From Bacillota bacterium (GTDB lineage Bacteria > Bacillota > Clostridia > Lachnospirales > Cellulosilyticaceae), in assembly GCA_023393125.1 (NCBI GenBank), contig JAEWMQ010000095.1:286821-350820 (forward strand): 64,000 nt of DNA, read 5' to 3'. The position numbers and the translations under genes are program-made. How positions within the stretch are numbered: the stretch's first letter is position 1; every line of letters starts with the position of its first letter. Below the pieces are notes generated by a model that was not told where the DNA came from, searched no databases, and worked only from the letters and a program-made list of their open reading frames with translations. Positions 46,171-54,286 of the stretch are shown here, piece after piece.

Positions 46171-46216
46171 AGATAGGAGTAAAAAAATATCCCTCAAGGA
46201 AAGTGAGGCACATTTC

Positions 46217-47569
46217 ATGGGAAAATTATTTGGAACAGATGGTGTTAGAGGAGTAGCTAATACTGAACTTACAGGCAAATTAGCTTATCAGTTAGGGCAA
46301 GCAGGGGCTTATGTTTTAACAAAAGAGACAAAAAGACAACCAAGAATTATTGTTGCAAGAGATACACGTATTTCAGGTACAATGTTAGAGGCTGCTTTGG
46401 TTGCAGGTATTTGTTCAGTTGGAGCAAAAGCTATTTCTATAGGTGTTGTACCAACTCCTGCAGTAGCGTATCTTGTTAGAGAATTAGGGGCAGATGCAGG
46501 TGTTATGATTTCAGCATCTCATAACCCTTTAGAGTTTAATGGTATTAAGTTCTTCAATAATGAAGGCTATAAATTACGTGACGAACTAGAAGATGAAATT
46601 GAAAATTTAATTTTAACAAGAAGTGATAATATACCTATGCCAACAGGTGAAAATGTAGGAACTTGGGATATGGACCACTCTGTTATTGAAAAATATATTG
46701 ATTTTGTATGTAATACTATTCCAGGAGATTTAAAAGGCTTAAAGGTACTGGTAGACTGTGCTAATGGTGCCGCTTCAGAAGTAGCGCCTCTTGCACTTGA
46801 AAGATTAGGTGCAGATATTGAGGTTATTCATCATAAACCAAATGGTACTAATATCAATAAATTATGTGGTTCAACTCATATGGGTGACCTTCAAAGTCAA
46901 GTAATTGGAAGAGGTGTACAAGCGGGGATTGCCTTTGATGGTGATGCAGACCGTTGTTTAGCTGTCGATGAAAAAGGTGAAATGATTGACGGTGATCAAA
47001 TTCTTAGTATCGTAGGGCTAGATATGAAAGAACGTGGCACTTTAAAACGTGATACAATTGTAGCTACAGTTATGAGTAATCTTGGCTTTACTGTAATGAG
47101 TAAAGAGAAGGATATCAACCTGATTCAAACAAGAGTAGGGGACCGCTATGTACTTGAGAAAATGCTTAAACATGGATACAATCTAGGAGGAGAACAATCA
47201 GGTCATGTTATCTTCCTGGATCATAATACAACAGGTGATGGGCTTGTTACAGCTATTCAGCTTCTTTATGTCATTAAAAAAACAGGTAAACCATTATCTG
47301 AGCTTAAAAAATGCATGCAAATCTTCCCACAAGTACTTATTAATGCACATGTTAAAAATGAAAATAAACATGCTTATATTGAAGACCCAGAAATTCAACA
47401 AGCAATTGAAACTTTAGAAGAAAAATTCAAAGGCGAAGGCCGTGTGCTTATTAGACCTTCAGGTACAGAACCACTTGTACGTGTTATGATTGAAGGAAAA
47501 GATAAAGCAGTTATTGAGGAAGAAGCTAAGAAGTTAGCTGCATTTATAGAAGAAAAATTAGGTGAATAG
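46217..47569 (+). CDS. glmM: phosphoglucosamine mutase
   Basis: GlmM turns glucosamine-6-phosphate into glucosamine-1-phosphate on the way to UDP-GlcNAc and peptidoglycan. The phosphorylated serine is S101 in SASHNP; the metal site DGDADR and the C-terminal phosphate site RPSGTEPLVRV are present. The length of 450 residues is normal. It has its own promoter. In many Firmicutes it is the third gene after cdaA and cdaR and GlmM contacts CdaA; here the mannan island lies between them. Confidence 0.96.
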   Translation: MGKLFGTDGVRGVANTELTGKLAYQLGQAGAYVLTKETKRQPRIIVARDTRISGTMLEAALVAGICSVGAKAISIGVVPTPAVAYLVRELGADAGVMISASHNPLEFNGIKFFNNEGYKLRDELEDEIENLILTRSDNIPMPTGENVGTWDMDHSVIEKYIDFVCNTIPGDLKGLKVLVDCANGAASEVAPLALERLGADIEVIHHKPNGTNINKLCGSTHMGDLQSQVIGRGVQAGIAFDGDADRCLAVDEKGEMIDGDQILSIVGLDMKERGTLKRDTIVATVMSNLGFTVMSKEKDINLIQTRVGDRYVLEKMLKHGYNLGGEQSGHVIFLDHNTTGDGLVTAIQLLYVIKKTGKPLSELKKCMQIFPQVLINAHVKNENKHAYIEDPEIQQAIETLEEKFKGEGRVLIRPSGTEPLVRVMIEGKDKAVIEEEAKKLAAFIEEKLGE

Positions 47570-47572
47570 ATA

Positions 47573-47620
47573 AAAATAAATAGGAGCTTGCAGCTACAAC
47601 TGCAAGCTCCTATTTATTTT
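47573..47620. terminator. bidirectional terminator after glmM
   Basis: A 21-bp perfect inverted repeat (arms 47573-47593 and 47600-47620, core AGGAGCTTGCAG) between convergent genes. Confidence 0.92.
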
Positions 47621-47633
47621 TTGTTTTTAAGTA

Positions 47634-49025
47634 TTATTTTACATTAGATAAAGCTTCAGTAATAAGTTCTGCTAAATGAATAAATTGTTTTAAGGAACAG
47701 TTTACTGTCATTGTCTCATTAAGTGTACTTAATAAGAATTGATCATTATATTTATAGAAGTTAATCGTTTTAGTGCTACCATCTTTAAGTGTATAGACAA
47801 AATAAATAGTAGGTGTAGCATTAGCAGGAATGGTTTGATCTGTAACAAGATGATCAGCTTTAATATCTATGAGAGCTGTATAAAGTGCCTTAAAGGTATC
47901 TTCTGTAACCGTCTTACCATTTAAAGTATAAGTATCTTGATCTATGCCAAGGTGATAATCACCATCTGCTAAATGAAGGTCTATAGTTTTAACAGTATCA
48001 ATCCCTATTAAAGCAATCCATTTATAAGAAAGTTTAAAAGGATCAAGTCCTTCTAAAAGTGGTTTTAAGAAGCTATTATCCATAGCATAAACACTTTTAT
48101 CTCCTGTTTTCATAAAGGCAATTTGTCCATTATTTAATTCATTACCCCAAATGTAGTCTAAGGTACGAGTAGAAGATTTTTGGGTTGCACTATCAATTTC
48201 AGTGACATCGATAATGAGATGAAGTTGAGGATGATCTAGTCCATAAGGGCTTAGGTCAGTTACACCATCAGCTATAAAGCCTTTTGCTTCAATAACAGGT
48301 AGATTCTGAACTACTTCTTTGAAGACATTACCATCTACAGCTACTTGATTAAGTGTTTCAGTCGTTAAAACATAGCTTGTCATTAAACTATTTTGTTCTT
48401 TAGCTAATGCAATTTGCATCGTATCAATGTCGCGGCCTTTGACAGTTAAACCAGTAACATTTTTGGGGTCATATTCTTCTAGTTTGGTGTTTCTTAAATC
48501 ATTGATATGACTTACAAAAGAGTTACTTATAAGTGAAGATATAAGATAAATAGGGCTATCCTTAGTATTTAGTTTAACATAGCTATTAGCAGTATCAGGG
48601 GTTCTAGTACCTACTAAGAGCTCTATTATTTTGCCATCATTTAAAGTGTAGGTAACAGTTTGGGTAGGAGTATCTAGTCCAAATTCTTGCAACTGAGCAG
48701 AGTCTATTTTGCGAGAAGCATTAACTTGAAGAATACGTTCAAAGTTATAATTTAATTTGTCGTTGTCAATAGGTACTTCATCATGCCCTTGTAAGGTCCA
48801 TACATTGCCATTAGGAACGTAAGTTAAGCTCTCGGTAGAATCTGCCACAGTTATTTCTTTAAGATCACTTATTTTAAGGTCGATAATATGAATGACCTCA
48901 TCTGTGCTAGGTGATTCACTTACAGGAGAATTAACTTCCTCATTATTAGTTTTAATAAAAAATAAAGTAGCTATAAGAAGTAGAAAAATAATAAGTGTGA
49001 GTAAAAGTGTGCGGATTTTTTTCAT
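47634..49025 (-). CDS. DUF4340 extracytoplasmic protein
   Basis: A 463-residue protein with one N-terminal membrane anchor (about residues 5-24) and an outside domain made of repeated DUF4340 units (for example YVPNGNVWTLQGHDEVPIDN at about 70-90 and the LGIDQDTYTLNGKTVTEDTF unit near 360). DUF4340 proteins accompany Gld-type ABC transporters. It is the last of four genes of one - strand operon and starts directly at the end of the GldG-like gene. Confidence 0.85.
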   Translation of the reverse strand: MKKIRTLLLTLIIFLLLIATLFFIKTNNEEVNSPVSESPSTDEVIHIIDLKISDLKEITVADSTESLTYVPNGNVWTLQGHDEVPIDNDKLNYNFERILQVNASRKIDSAQLQEFGLDTPTQTVTYTLNDGKIIELLVGTRTPDTANSYVKLNTKDSPIYLISSLISNSFVSHINDLRNTKLEEYDPKNVTGLTVKGRDIDTMQIALAKEQNSLMTSYVLTTETLNQVAVDGNVFKEVVQNLPVIEAKGFIADGVTDLSPYGLDHPQLHLIIDVTEIDSATQKSSTRTLDYIWGNELNNGQIAFMKTGDKSVYAMDNSFLKPLLEGLDPFKLSYKWIALIGIDTVKTIDLHLADGDYHLGIDQDTYTLNGKTVTEDTFKALYTALIDIKADHLVTDQTIPANATPTIYFVYTLKDGSTKTINFYKYNDQFLLSTLNETMTVNCSLKQFIHLAELITEALSNVK

Positions 49026-50461
49026 TATAAATGTCTCCTTTTAATCCAGACAGTGATTCCTAAAATAAGAATAACTAAGGGGATAATAACCATGGTTAGA
49101 CCACCAAAGATAATAAGCTGAGAGCCACTTATTGAGCGGAGAGTATAATTTTCAAGGGCTTTAGCCTCAATAGCATAGCGGCTATCAATAGAAAATAGCC
49201 AGCCAAAAGCATTGGTAAGAAATTCTTTGTTGCCAGTAGCATCTAAGGAAACCATTTGATCATCTAAGAAGAATGAATCAGCCATAACGACTAATCTTGT
49301 ATTAATTGGGTTTTGAGCATCTAAGGTATTATTTTCTTCAATAGCACAAGCTAAAACTATAGGACCAGATATATCTCCTTCTTCAAATTCCTGAGTACTA
49401 GAATTAATATTCTTCTTTAAATAGGATTTATCTGAAGTAGAAAGAAGTGGTGTTAGAGTAACCCCATTTCGTGCATTATTTAAGTTTTTGATACCTGAAG
49501 CAAATGGTACCACTACAGGCAATTTACTTTGCGTTAATGATTTGGTAATGTCATGTGTAGCCATTCCAGGTAACAAATAAGTTGGATAAGAGCTTAAAGA
49601 GTAGTTACTATCAGCTTCAATAACAACACCTTGTTCATGACTAAGACCATAATAGCTAAGGAGCTCACCATAATTGGCTAACTCTGGCATATTGGCATCC
49701 ATAAAGAGCATTGCCTTTCCACCTTGATCAAGGAAAGTTATAAGTTTTTTGATTTCCTCTTTTGTAAAATCTGTGTGAGGTGAATAGACAAGGACGATAC
49801 TGTTTTCTGGTGATGGCATTTCACTAGTTAATAAATCTATCTCTGAAAGAGATAAATTCGAGCGTTCTGCGGAATCTTTAAGTGAGGTAGGGAGTGTAAG
49901 CTCGTTATGACCTATCGTATAATAGAGGGTACCATCAATCGTTGTTAAGACATATCCTAATGCATTAGTAATAGCGTTTTCAATAGTTATGCTACTCAAA
50001 GTAACCTCACTATTATCAGTAGCTACTGTGCCATATAAGTCATTTTGTGATAGGACTTTATACTTGCCAGTATCTGCATTTTCTACGATAACAGAACCAG
50101 TAGTAACAGTATCACTGCTTGTTTTTTTATAAGCGTTAGCAAAAGTGGGATAAAGAATAGGGTCTTTATAACTAGTAGTGAGTTTGCTATTTAGCTTATC
50201 GTACTTATTTAAGATCTCTTTAAGACCAGCAGTTTCTTTACCGGTTTCTTCTAAAACATAAATATTAATGGGGATATTTAATTCTTTTACTATTTTTTCA
50301 GTATTAGCTGATAAAGAATAAAGCTTTTCTGTTGTAGTATCTATTTTTAAATTCAAATCAGTTACGATAATATTAAGAACAATGGTAATGGCAATAACCA
50401 TTAGAGTAAGTAATGTAGCATAGCCACCATAGCGTAAATAATTGCTTTTTGTTTTCTTCAT
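49025..50461 (-). CDS. GldG-like ABC transporter auxiliary protein
   Basis: A 478-residue protein with a membrane segment at each end (about residues 15-35 and 450-472) and an extracytoplasmic domain in between, of the ABC_transp_aux/GldG type (YVLEETGKETAGLKEILNKY, DPILYPTFANAY, IVLVYSPHTDFTKEEIKKL, FLDQGGKAMLFMD). In Bacteroidetes GldG works with GldA and GldF in gliding; in Firmicutes its substrate is unknown. It overlaps the DUF4340 gene by one base. Confidence 0.87.
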   Translation of the reverse strand: MKKTKSNYLRYGGYATLLTLMVIAITIVLNIIVTDLNLKIDTTTEKLYSLSANTEKIVKELNIPINIYVLEETGKETAGLKEILNKYDKLNSKLTTSYKDPILYPTFANAYKKTSSDTVTTGSVIVENADTGKYKVLSQNDLYGTVATDNSEVTLSSITIENAITNALGYVLTTIDGTLYYTIGHNELTLPTSLKDSAERSNLSLSEIDLLTSEMPSPENSIVLVYSPHTDFTKEEIKKLITFLDQGGKAMLFMDANMPELANYGELLSYYGLSHEQGVVIEADSNYSLSSYPTYLLPGMATHDITKSLTQSKLPVVVPFASGIKNLNNARNGVTLTPLLSTSDKSYLKKNINSSTQEFEEGDISGPIVLACAIEENNTLDAQNPINTRLVVMADSFFLDDQMVSLDATGNKEFLTNAFGWLFSIDSRYAIEAKALENYTLRSISGSQLIIFGGLTMVIIPLVILILGITVWIKRRHL

Positions 50462-50474
50462 TTTTATTTTCCTC

Positions 50475-51338
50475 CTAGCTCCAACGGCGCTTTTCTATAG
50501 TCTGATTGGTTAAGAATAAGAAGATAAAGGTAAATGATAAGTAATAGACTATAGCACCAATGTCTAATAAACCGTATGTAAAGTTTTCAAAACGAGAAAA
50601 GAGAGAAAACCATTGAAGGATTTTTGTAGATAACCCATCAAAAAGACTTCCTTTTAAGTTGTAGGTAACAACAACTCCAGATATACCTAAGAGACCAATG
50701 ATACAACTGACATAAAGATCTTTAATAGAAAAATAGATAAACAAAGTAATAAGTACAACAATGATGATTAGGAAAACTAGAGAAGAAAATCGCTGTTTTG
50801 GAATAAGTATAGCTAAACTATCTACAAGCATTAAAAATAAAAACAATCCAATAGAACCAATAGCCGAAATGATCTGATTTTCAGTAAGAGAAGAGATAAA
50901 TAAGCTAATGGCAATTAAAGTTGCACCTAATAGGAAATAGCCTAAATAGCAAGTTGCTATTTTTCCGAGAGGTATTTTTCCAAATAATAATAAGATAGCA
51001 GGTTGTATGATTGTAATGATTAAAGTAAGAGCAAATAAAAGTACAGCGGCAAAATATTTACCAAGTACAATATCTCTTACATGAATAGGACTTGTGAGGA
51101 GTAATTGATCTGTACGATTTTTCTTTTCCTCTGATAAAAGGCGCATGGTTACAAGAGGTATAGTAAAAAGTAGTAAGCTAGATAAGGCCGAAAGCACACT
51201 GGTATAATCACCATAGGAATTATAGATATTAACTGCAGTAAAATAAAAACCAAAAATTAATAAGAAAAAAGCCATAAAAACATAACCTATTGGAGAAGTA
51301 AAGTAGGCTTTAAATTCTCTATCTAATATGGTCTTCAT
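50475..51338 (-). CDS. ABC-2 type permease (GldF-like)
   Basis: A 287-residue membrane protein with six hydrophobic segments, beginning MKTILDREFKAYFTSPIGYVF, a typical start for GldF/NosY-type permeases, and with RTDQLLLTSPIHVRDIVLGKY at about 75-95. The ATG at 51338 has GAAGG upstream; a GTG at 51347 is possible. It overlaps the ATPase gene by 20 nt. Confidence 0.88.
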   Translation of the reverse strand: MKTILDREFKAYFTSPIGYVFMAFFLLIFGFYFTAVNIYNSYGDYTSVLSALSSLLLFTIPLVTMRLLSEEKKNRTDQLLLTSPIHVRDIVLGKYFAAVLLFALTLIITIIQPAILLLFGKIPLGKIATCYLGYFLLGATLIAISLFISSLTENQIISAIGSIGLFLFLMLVDSLAILIPKQRFSSLVFLIIIVVLITLFIYFSIKDLYVSCIIGLLGISGVVVTYNLKGSLFDGLSTKILQWFSLFSRFENFTYGLLDIGAIVYYLSFTFIFLFLTNQTIEKRRWS

Positions 51339-52395
51339 CAATAGCACCTTCTTTCAGTAAATGATTTGTATCATTTTCTTCAATATCATTTAAATCTTTA
51401 GAGTCTACATCTGCTATGTCAGTATTTATAATGTTCATATTTTCAGGATTACTAGTTTCGCTTATTTGATTAGTTACTTTTAAGAAAATATCTTCTAGAG
51501 AAATATCTTCAGATTTCATCATCAGTAAAGGTTTATGGTGGGTAACGCATACCTCAAATACTTTTTCTCTAATATCATTTTCACGATTAGAAGAAAGTGA
51601 TAGTTCCACAGTATTTTCTTCTACAGTATCTAATTCTTTTACCTGAGTAACACCTTCAATAGCACTTAAAGCGTCCAAGAAGGCTTCGTCAGTGTTTCTA
51701 AGTCGTAAAGTAGTTAAATGATTATGACTAAATAATCCTTTTAAGTTTTCTGGTGTATCTAAAGCTACCATATTACCTTTATTAATAATCATAATAGAAT
51801 CACATATGGCACTGATTTCAGGCAGGATATGTGAACTTAAAATAATGGTATGTTTTTTACTAAGCTCTTTAATGAGATTTCTCATTTCAATAATTTGTTT
51901 AGGATCGAGTCCTACAGTAGGTTCATCTAAAATAAGTACATCAGGCGAACCAATTAAGGCACTAGCAAGTCCTACTCGTTGTTTATAACCCTTTGAAAGA
52001 TTTTTAATAAGACGTCCTTGAACATGAGTAAGCTCAGTGCGTTCTAATACTTCAGTGATATGCATTTTTAAGTCTTGTGAAGGTAGTTTTTTGAGCTTTG
52101 CTACAAACAAAAGATAATCATTAACAGTCATATCGACATAAAGTGGGGGAAGTTCAGGTAGATATCCGATATGCTTTTTAGCTTCTATAGGATTTTCTAA
52201 AATATTAATACCATTGATTTTAATGGAGCCACTAGTAGAAGAAAGATAGCCTGTAAGCATATTCATCGTTGTAGATTTACCAGCACCATTAGGACCGAGA
52301 AAGCCCAGTATTTCACCTTCTTTGACAGTGAAACTAATATTGTTGACAGCCGTATGTTTACCATATTTTTTGACTAAATTAGTTACTTCAATCAA
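51319..52395 (-). CDS. ABC transporter ATP-binding protein (GldA-like)
   Basis: The ATPase of the Gld-like system. Walker A is GPNGAGKST, the signature is LSKGYKQRVGLASAL, Walker B is VLILDEPTVGLDP, and the switch His is in ILSSHILPE. After the ATPase core (about 215 residues) there is a long acidic C-terminal extension of about 140 residues. The start is uncertain: TTG 52395 has AGGAGG at a 9-nt distance, while ATG 52404 touches it and ATG 52431 has none; I prefer TTG. First gene of the four-gene operon. Confidence 0.87.
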   Translation of the reverse strand: MIEVTNLVKKYGKHTAVNNISFTVKEGEILGFLGPNGAGKSTTMNMLTGYLSSTSGSIKINGINILENPIEAKKHIGYLPELPPLYVDMTVNDYLLFVAKLKKLPSQDLKMHITEVLERTELTHVQGRLIKNLSKGYKQRVGLASALIGSPDVLILDEPTVGLDPKQIIEMRNLIKELSKKHTIILSSHILPEISAICDSIMIINKGNMVALDTPENLKGLFSHNHLTTLRLRNTDEAFLDALSAIEGVTQVKELDTVEENTVELSLSSNRENDIREKVFEVCVTHHKPLLMMKSEDISLEDIFLKVTNQISETSNPENMNIINTDIADVDSKDLNDIEENDTNHLLKEGAIDEDHIR

Positions 52396-52652
52396 AGTAT
52401 TCATCCTCCTTAAATATAGACATATAGTCAAATTATAATTTATTGTATAATAAATTTGTGTTGAGTGAGTGAAAATTTTAAAAATAAATTAAAGTTAGTT
52501 ATCTGCCTGTGTATTATCAATTTTATCACAACAAATCATATAAATATTTAGATTTATTTGTTTAATATATATTAAAAATAATACAAGACTAAAAATAAAC
52601 GTATATTAAAAAGAAATTTATAAAATAATAAGATACAAAAGGAGGTTTTATT

Positions 52653-52961
52653 ATGTCAGAAGAACGAAATGCAGGTATGTATTTAGCTAATCTAGCTAAT
52701 AAAGTAGTATCTGAAGGAGGAGAAAATGCCAAGGCTATTACAAAACGGATTGTAAATAGCGGTGATGTTGTAGGATATGAACTAGAATCAGGAGAGCATA
52801 TTACTGTGCAACAAGCAATTGAAATGGCTAAAGCCAATGAACTTAAGCACGTAGGAGTTTCAACGTCTAAAGATGGCAGTGAATATATTCGCTCCTTGGC
52901 AGATGGAGATGAGTCTAATAACTTAGGAAACTTACCATCCATTAGTGCAGATAGCCTATAA
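52653..52961 (+). CDS. DUF3892 domain protein
   Basis: A 102-residue soluble acidic protein. Residues about 27-85 match DUF3892 (AITKRIVNSGDVVGYELESG, then QAIEMAKANELKHVGVSTSK, then EYIRSLAD). The function of this domain is unknown. AAAGGAGG precedes ATG 52653. A hairpin at 52978-53002 separates it from the convergent next gene. It stands alone on the + strand. Confidence 0.8.
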   Translation: MSEERNAGMYLANLANKVVSEGGENAKAITKRIVNSGDVVGYELESGEHITVQQAIEMAKANELKHVGVSTSKDGSEYIRSLADGDESNNLGNLPSISADSL

Positions 52962-52977
52962 ACATTTAAATTAAAAA

Positions 52978-53002
52978 AGGTTGCATAAAATTTATGCAAC
53001 CT
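52978..53002. terminator. terminator between the DUF3892 and membrane-protein genes
   Basis: AGGTTGCATAAA pairs with TTTATGCAACCT in a very tight hairpin, with A-rich sequence on the left (52973-52977) and moderate T on the right; it may serve both convergent genes. Confidence 0.65.
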
Positions 53003-53011
53003 ATTTGGAGA

Positions 53012-53536
53012 TTATGATTTAGCACCCCAATCTATAAAAAGAGGAATATCTAGAGGGTGATATGTAAAATAAGCAAATAATAAAATCATACTTATGATGA
53101 ACAGTAATCCTAAGAAACTATAAGCAAAGCCATAATCAGGACCTGATGACAATTGATAAAAGGTATAACCTGCAATAATACATGCTACAAGGAAAGAAAG
53201 AATATCTAGAATAAGAATAGAATGCCCAATAATACCTGAATAGGTATAAAAGAAAATGATAATAAATAAGTTAGCCAATAAAGAGCCTAGAGCAATGCTA
53301 GCCCAATAATTATGAGTTTTATTTTTTAATAGAGGAAAGCAAATGAGTCCATAAATGACCCAAGCATAAAAAGCCAGTTTCAAATGTTCCCATACACTTT
53401 CGTTAACAGGAAAGAAAAATCCTACATAATAATGATCTCCGGATAAATAGTAGACAAAATGAAATAAACTACCTAATATAAAAGTGAAAATGATTCCAAA
53501 TATAGCAAAGCTTTTAAGTGAAGTAGAGGTATTCAT
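53012..53536 (-). CDS. multi-pass membrane protein (possibly DUF6512)
   Basis: A 174-residue protein with about six hydrophobic segments. The conserved stretch FFPVNESVWEHLKLAF at about 40-55, with Asn, Glu, Trp, Glu and His, resembles DUF6512 membrane proteins, common in Clostridia and of unknown function. GGAG lies upstream of its ATG. It is preceded on its own strand by a hairpin leader region (53607-53697). Confidence 0.7.
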   Translation of the reverse strand: MNTSTSLKSFAIFGIIFTFILGSLFHFVYYLSGDHYYVGFFFPVNESVWEHLKLAFYAWVIYGLICFPLLKNKTHNYWASIALGSLLANLFIIIFFYTYSGIIGHSILILDILSFLVACIIAGYTFYQLSSGPDYGFAYSFLGLLFIISMILLFAYFTYHPLDIPLFIDWGAKS

Positions 53537-53881
53537 AATGAGACTCCTTTCTATGCTATGGCCAAACTTATCTTTCTATAAATCTATGCAGGAGTCATTA
53601 AACTATGCAAAAAATAAGCGATAGGGGGGCTATCGCTTAATAAATATATTGGGGTTTATGAGATAATTGGAATGGGGAGGAATCATAATTATCTCATAGT
53701 TAGTATGACAAGATTTATAAATAATATGCTAAAATGAAACTAGTAAAACTATCCACTTGAATTAGAATAGCACATAGGGAGAATGATTATATAAATTTTA
53801 CCTATGTACTTACAATATGTTACAGTATATAATTGGAATAGGGGTTATTAGCCGCTAATTGATAAAGGGGGTGCTAGAGTA
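53537..53881. other. gene-free stretch with two hairpins
   Basis: It contains a stem at 53658-53668/53687-53697 and a terminator-like hairpin at 53607-53638 for - strand transcription, placed in the leader of the 53012-53536 gene. On the - strand TTGTCA and TATGAT are 18 bp apart (about 53711 to 53682). The right part (53750-53880), upstream of the 53882 gene, shows nothing clear. Confidence 0.45.
53607..53638 (-). terminator. terminator-like hairpin in a - strand leader
   Basis: AAGCGATAG and CTATCGCTT form a 9-bp stem with a 5-nt loop; on the - strand it is followed by ATTTTTTGC. It lies upstream of the 53012-53536 gene start, so it may be an attenuator or end a short RNA. Confidence 0.5.
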
Positions 53882-54196
53882 TTGGATCAACATCAAGGGG
53901 CAAAACAATATTCACCCAAAGAGGTGTATTGCAATTGTTGCGGAGAGCTAATCACTAGCATAGAGAGTACAAATCAGCATAAAGATTATTTACACGTTGA
54001 AAAAGCGTGGGGGTATTTTTCATCAAAGGATTTGACAGGACATGCTTTTAACATTTGTGAAAATTGTTATGATAAATGGCTAGAAAGTTTTTGTATTCCA
54101 GTGGAAGAATTTCCAGTGGATGAGATTCCTAATTATTCAGAAGATGAAATAGCGCAGTTAAATGCGGCTTATGCAGCAGAAGTTTGTAAAGGATAA
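53882..54196 (+). CDS. small zinc-ribbon-like hypothetical protein
   Basis: TTG 53882 is the start, with AAAGGGGGTG upstream. The 104-residue protein holds C-x-x-C pairs in CNCCGE (about 18-23) and CENCYD (about 59-64), with conserved HVEKAWGYFSSKD in between, so it probably binds zinc. The C-terminus is acidic. Similar proteins occur in Lachnospiraceae; function unknown. A 19-bp terminator follows. Confidence 0.75.
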   Translation: MDQHQGAKQYSPKEVYCNCCGELITSIESTNQHKDYLHVEKAWGYFSSKDLTGHAFNICENCYDKWLESFCIPVEEFPVDEIPNYSEDEIAQLNAAYAAEVCKG

Positions 54197-54200
54197 TTAA

Positions 54201-54245
54201 AAAATAGACGTATAAAGATAAGTTCAATCTTTATACGTCTATTTT
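54201..54245. terminator. bidirectional terminator between the zinc-ribbon gene and feoB
   Basis: A 19-bp perfect inverted repeat (arms 54201-54219 and 54227-54245, core ATAGACGTATAAAGAT). Confidence 0.92.
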
Positions 54246-54286
54246 TTATATATAATAAGAATAAACGGAGCTATACTAGTTGGACT

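Noticed and set aside
45965..46213. 82-codon frame on the - strand
   Set aside because: It covers the glmM promoter and the 20-bp palindrome and has an unlikely composition; no ribosome binding site.
52589..52999. 136-codon frame on the - strand
   Set aside because: It is antisense to the DUF3892 gene, which has a strong ribosome binding site and family match.
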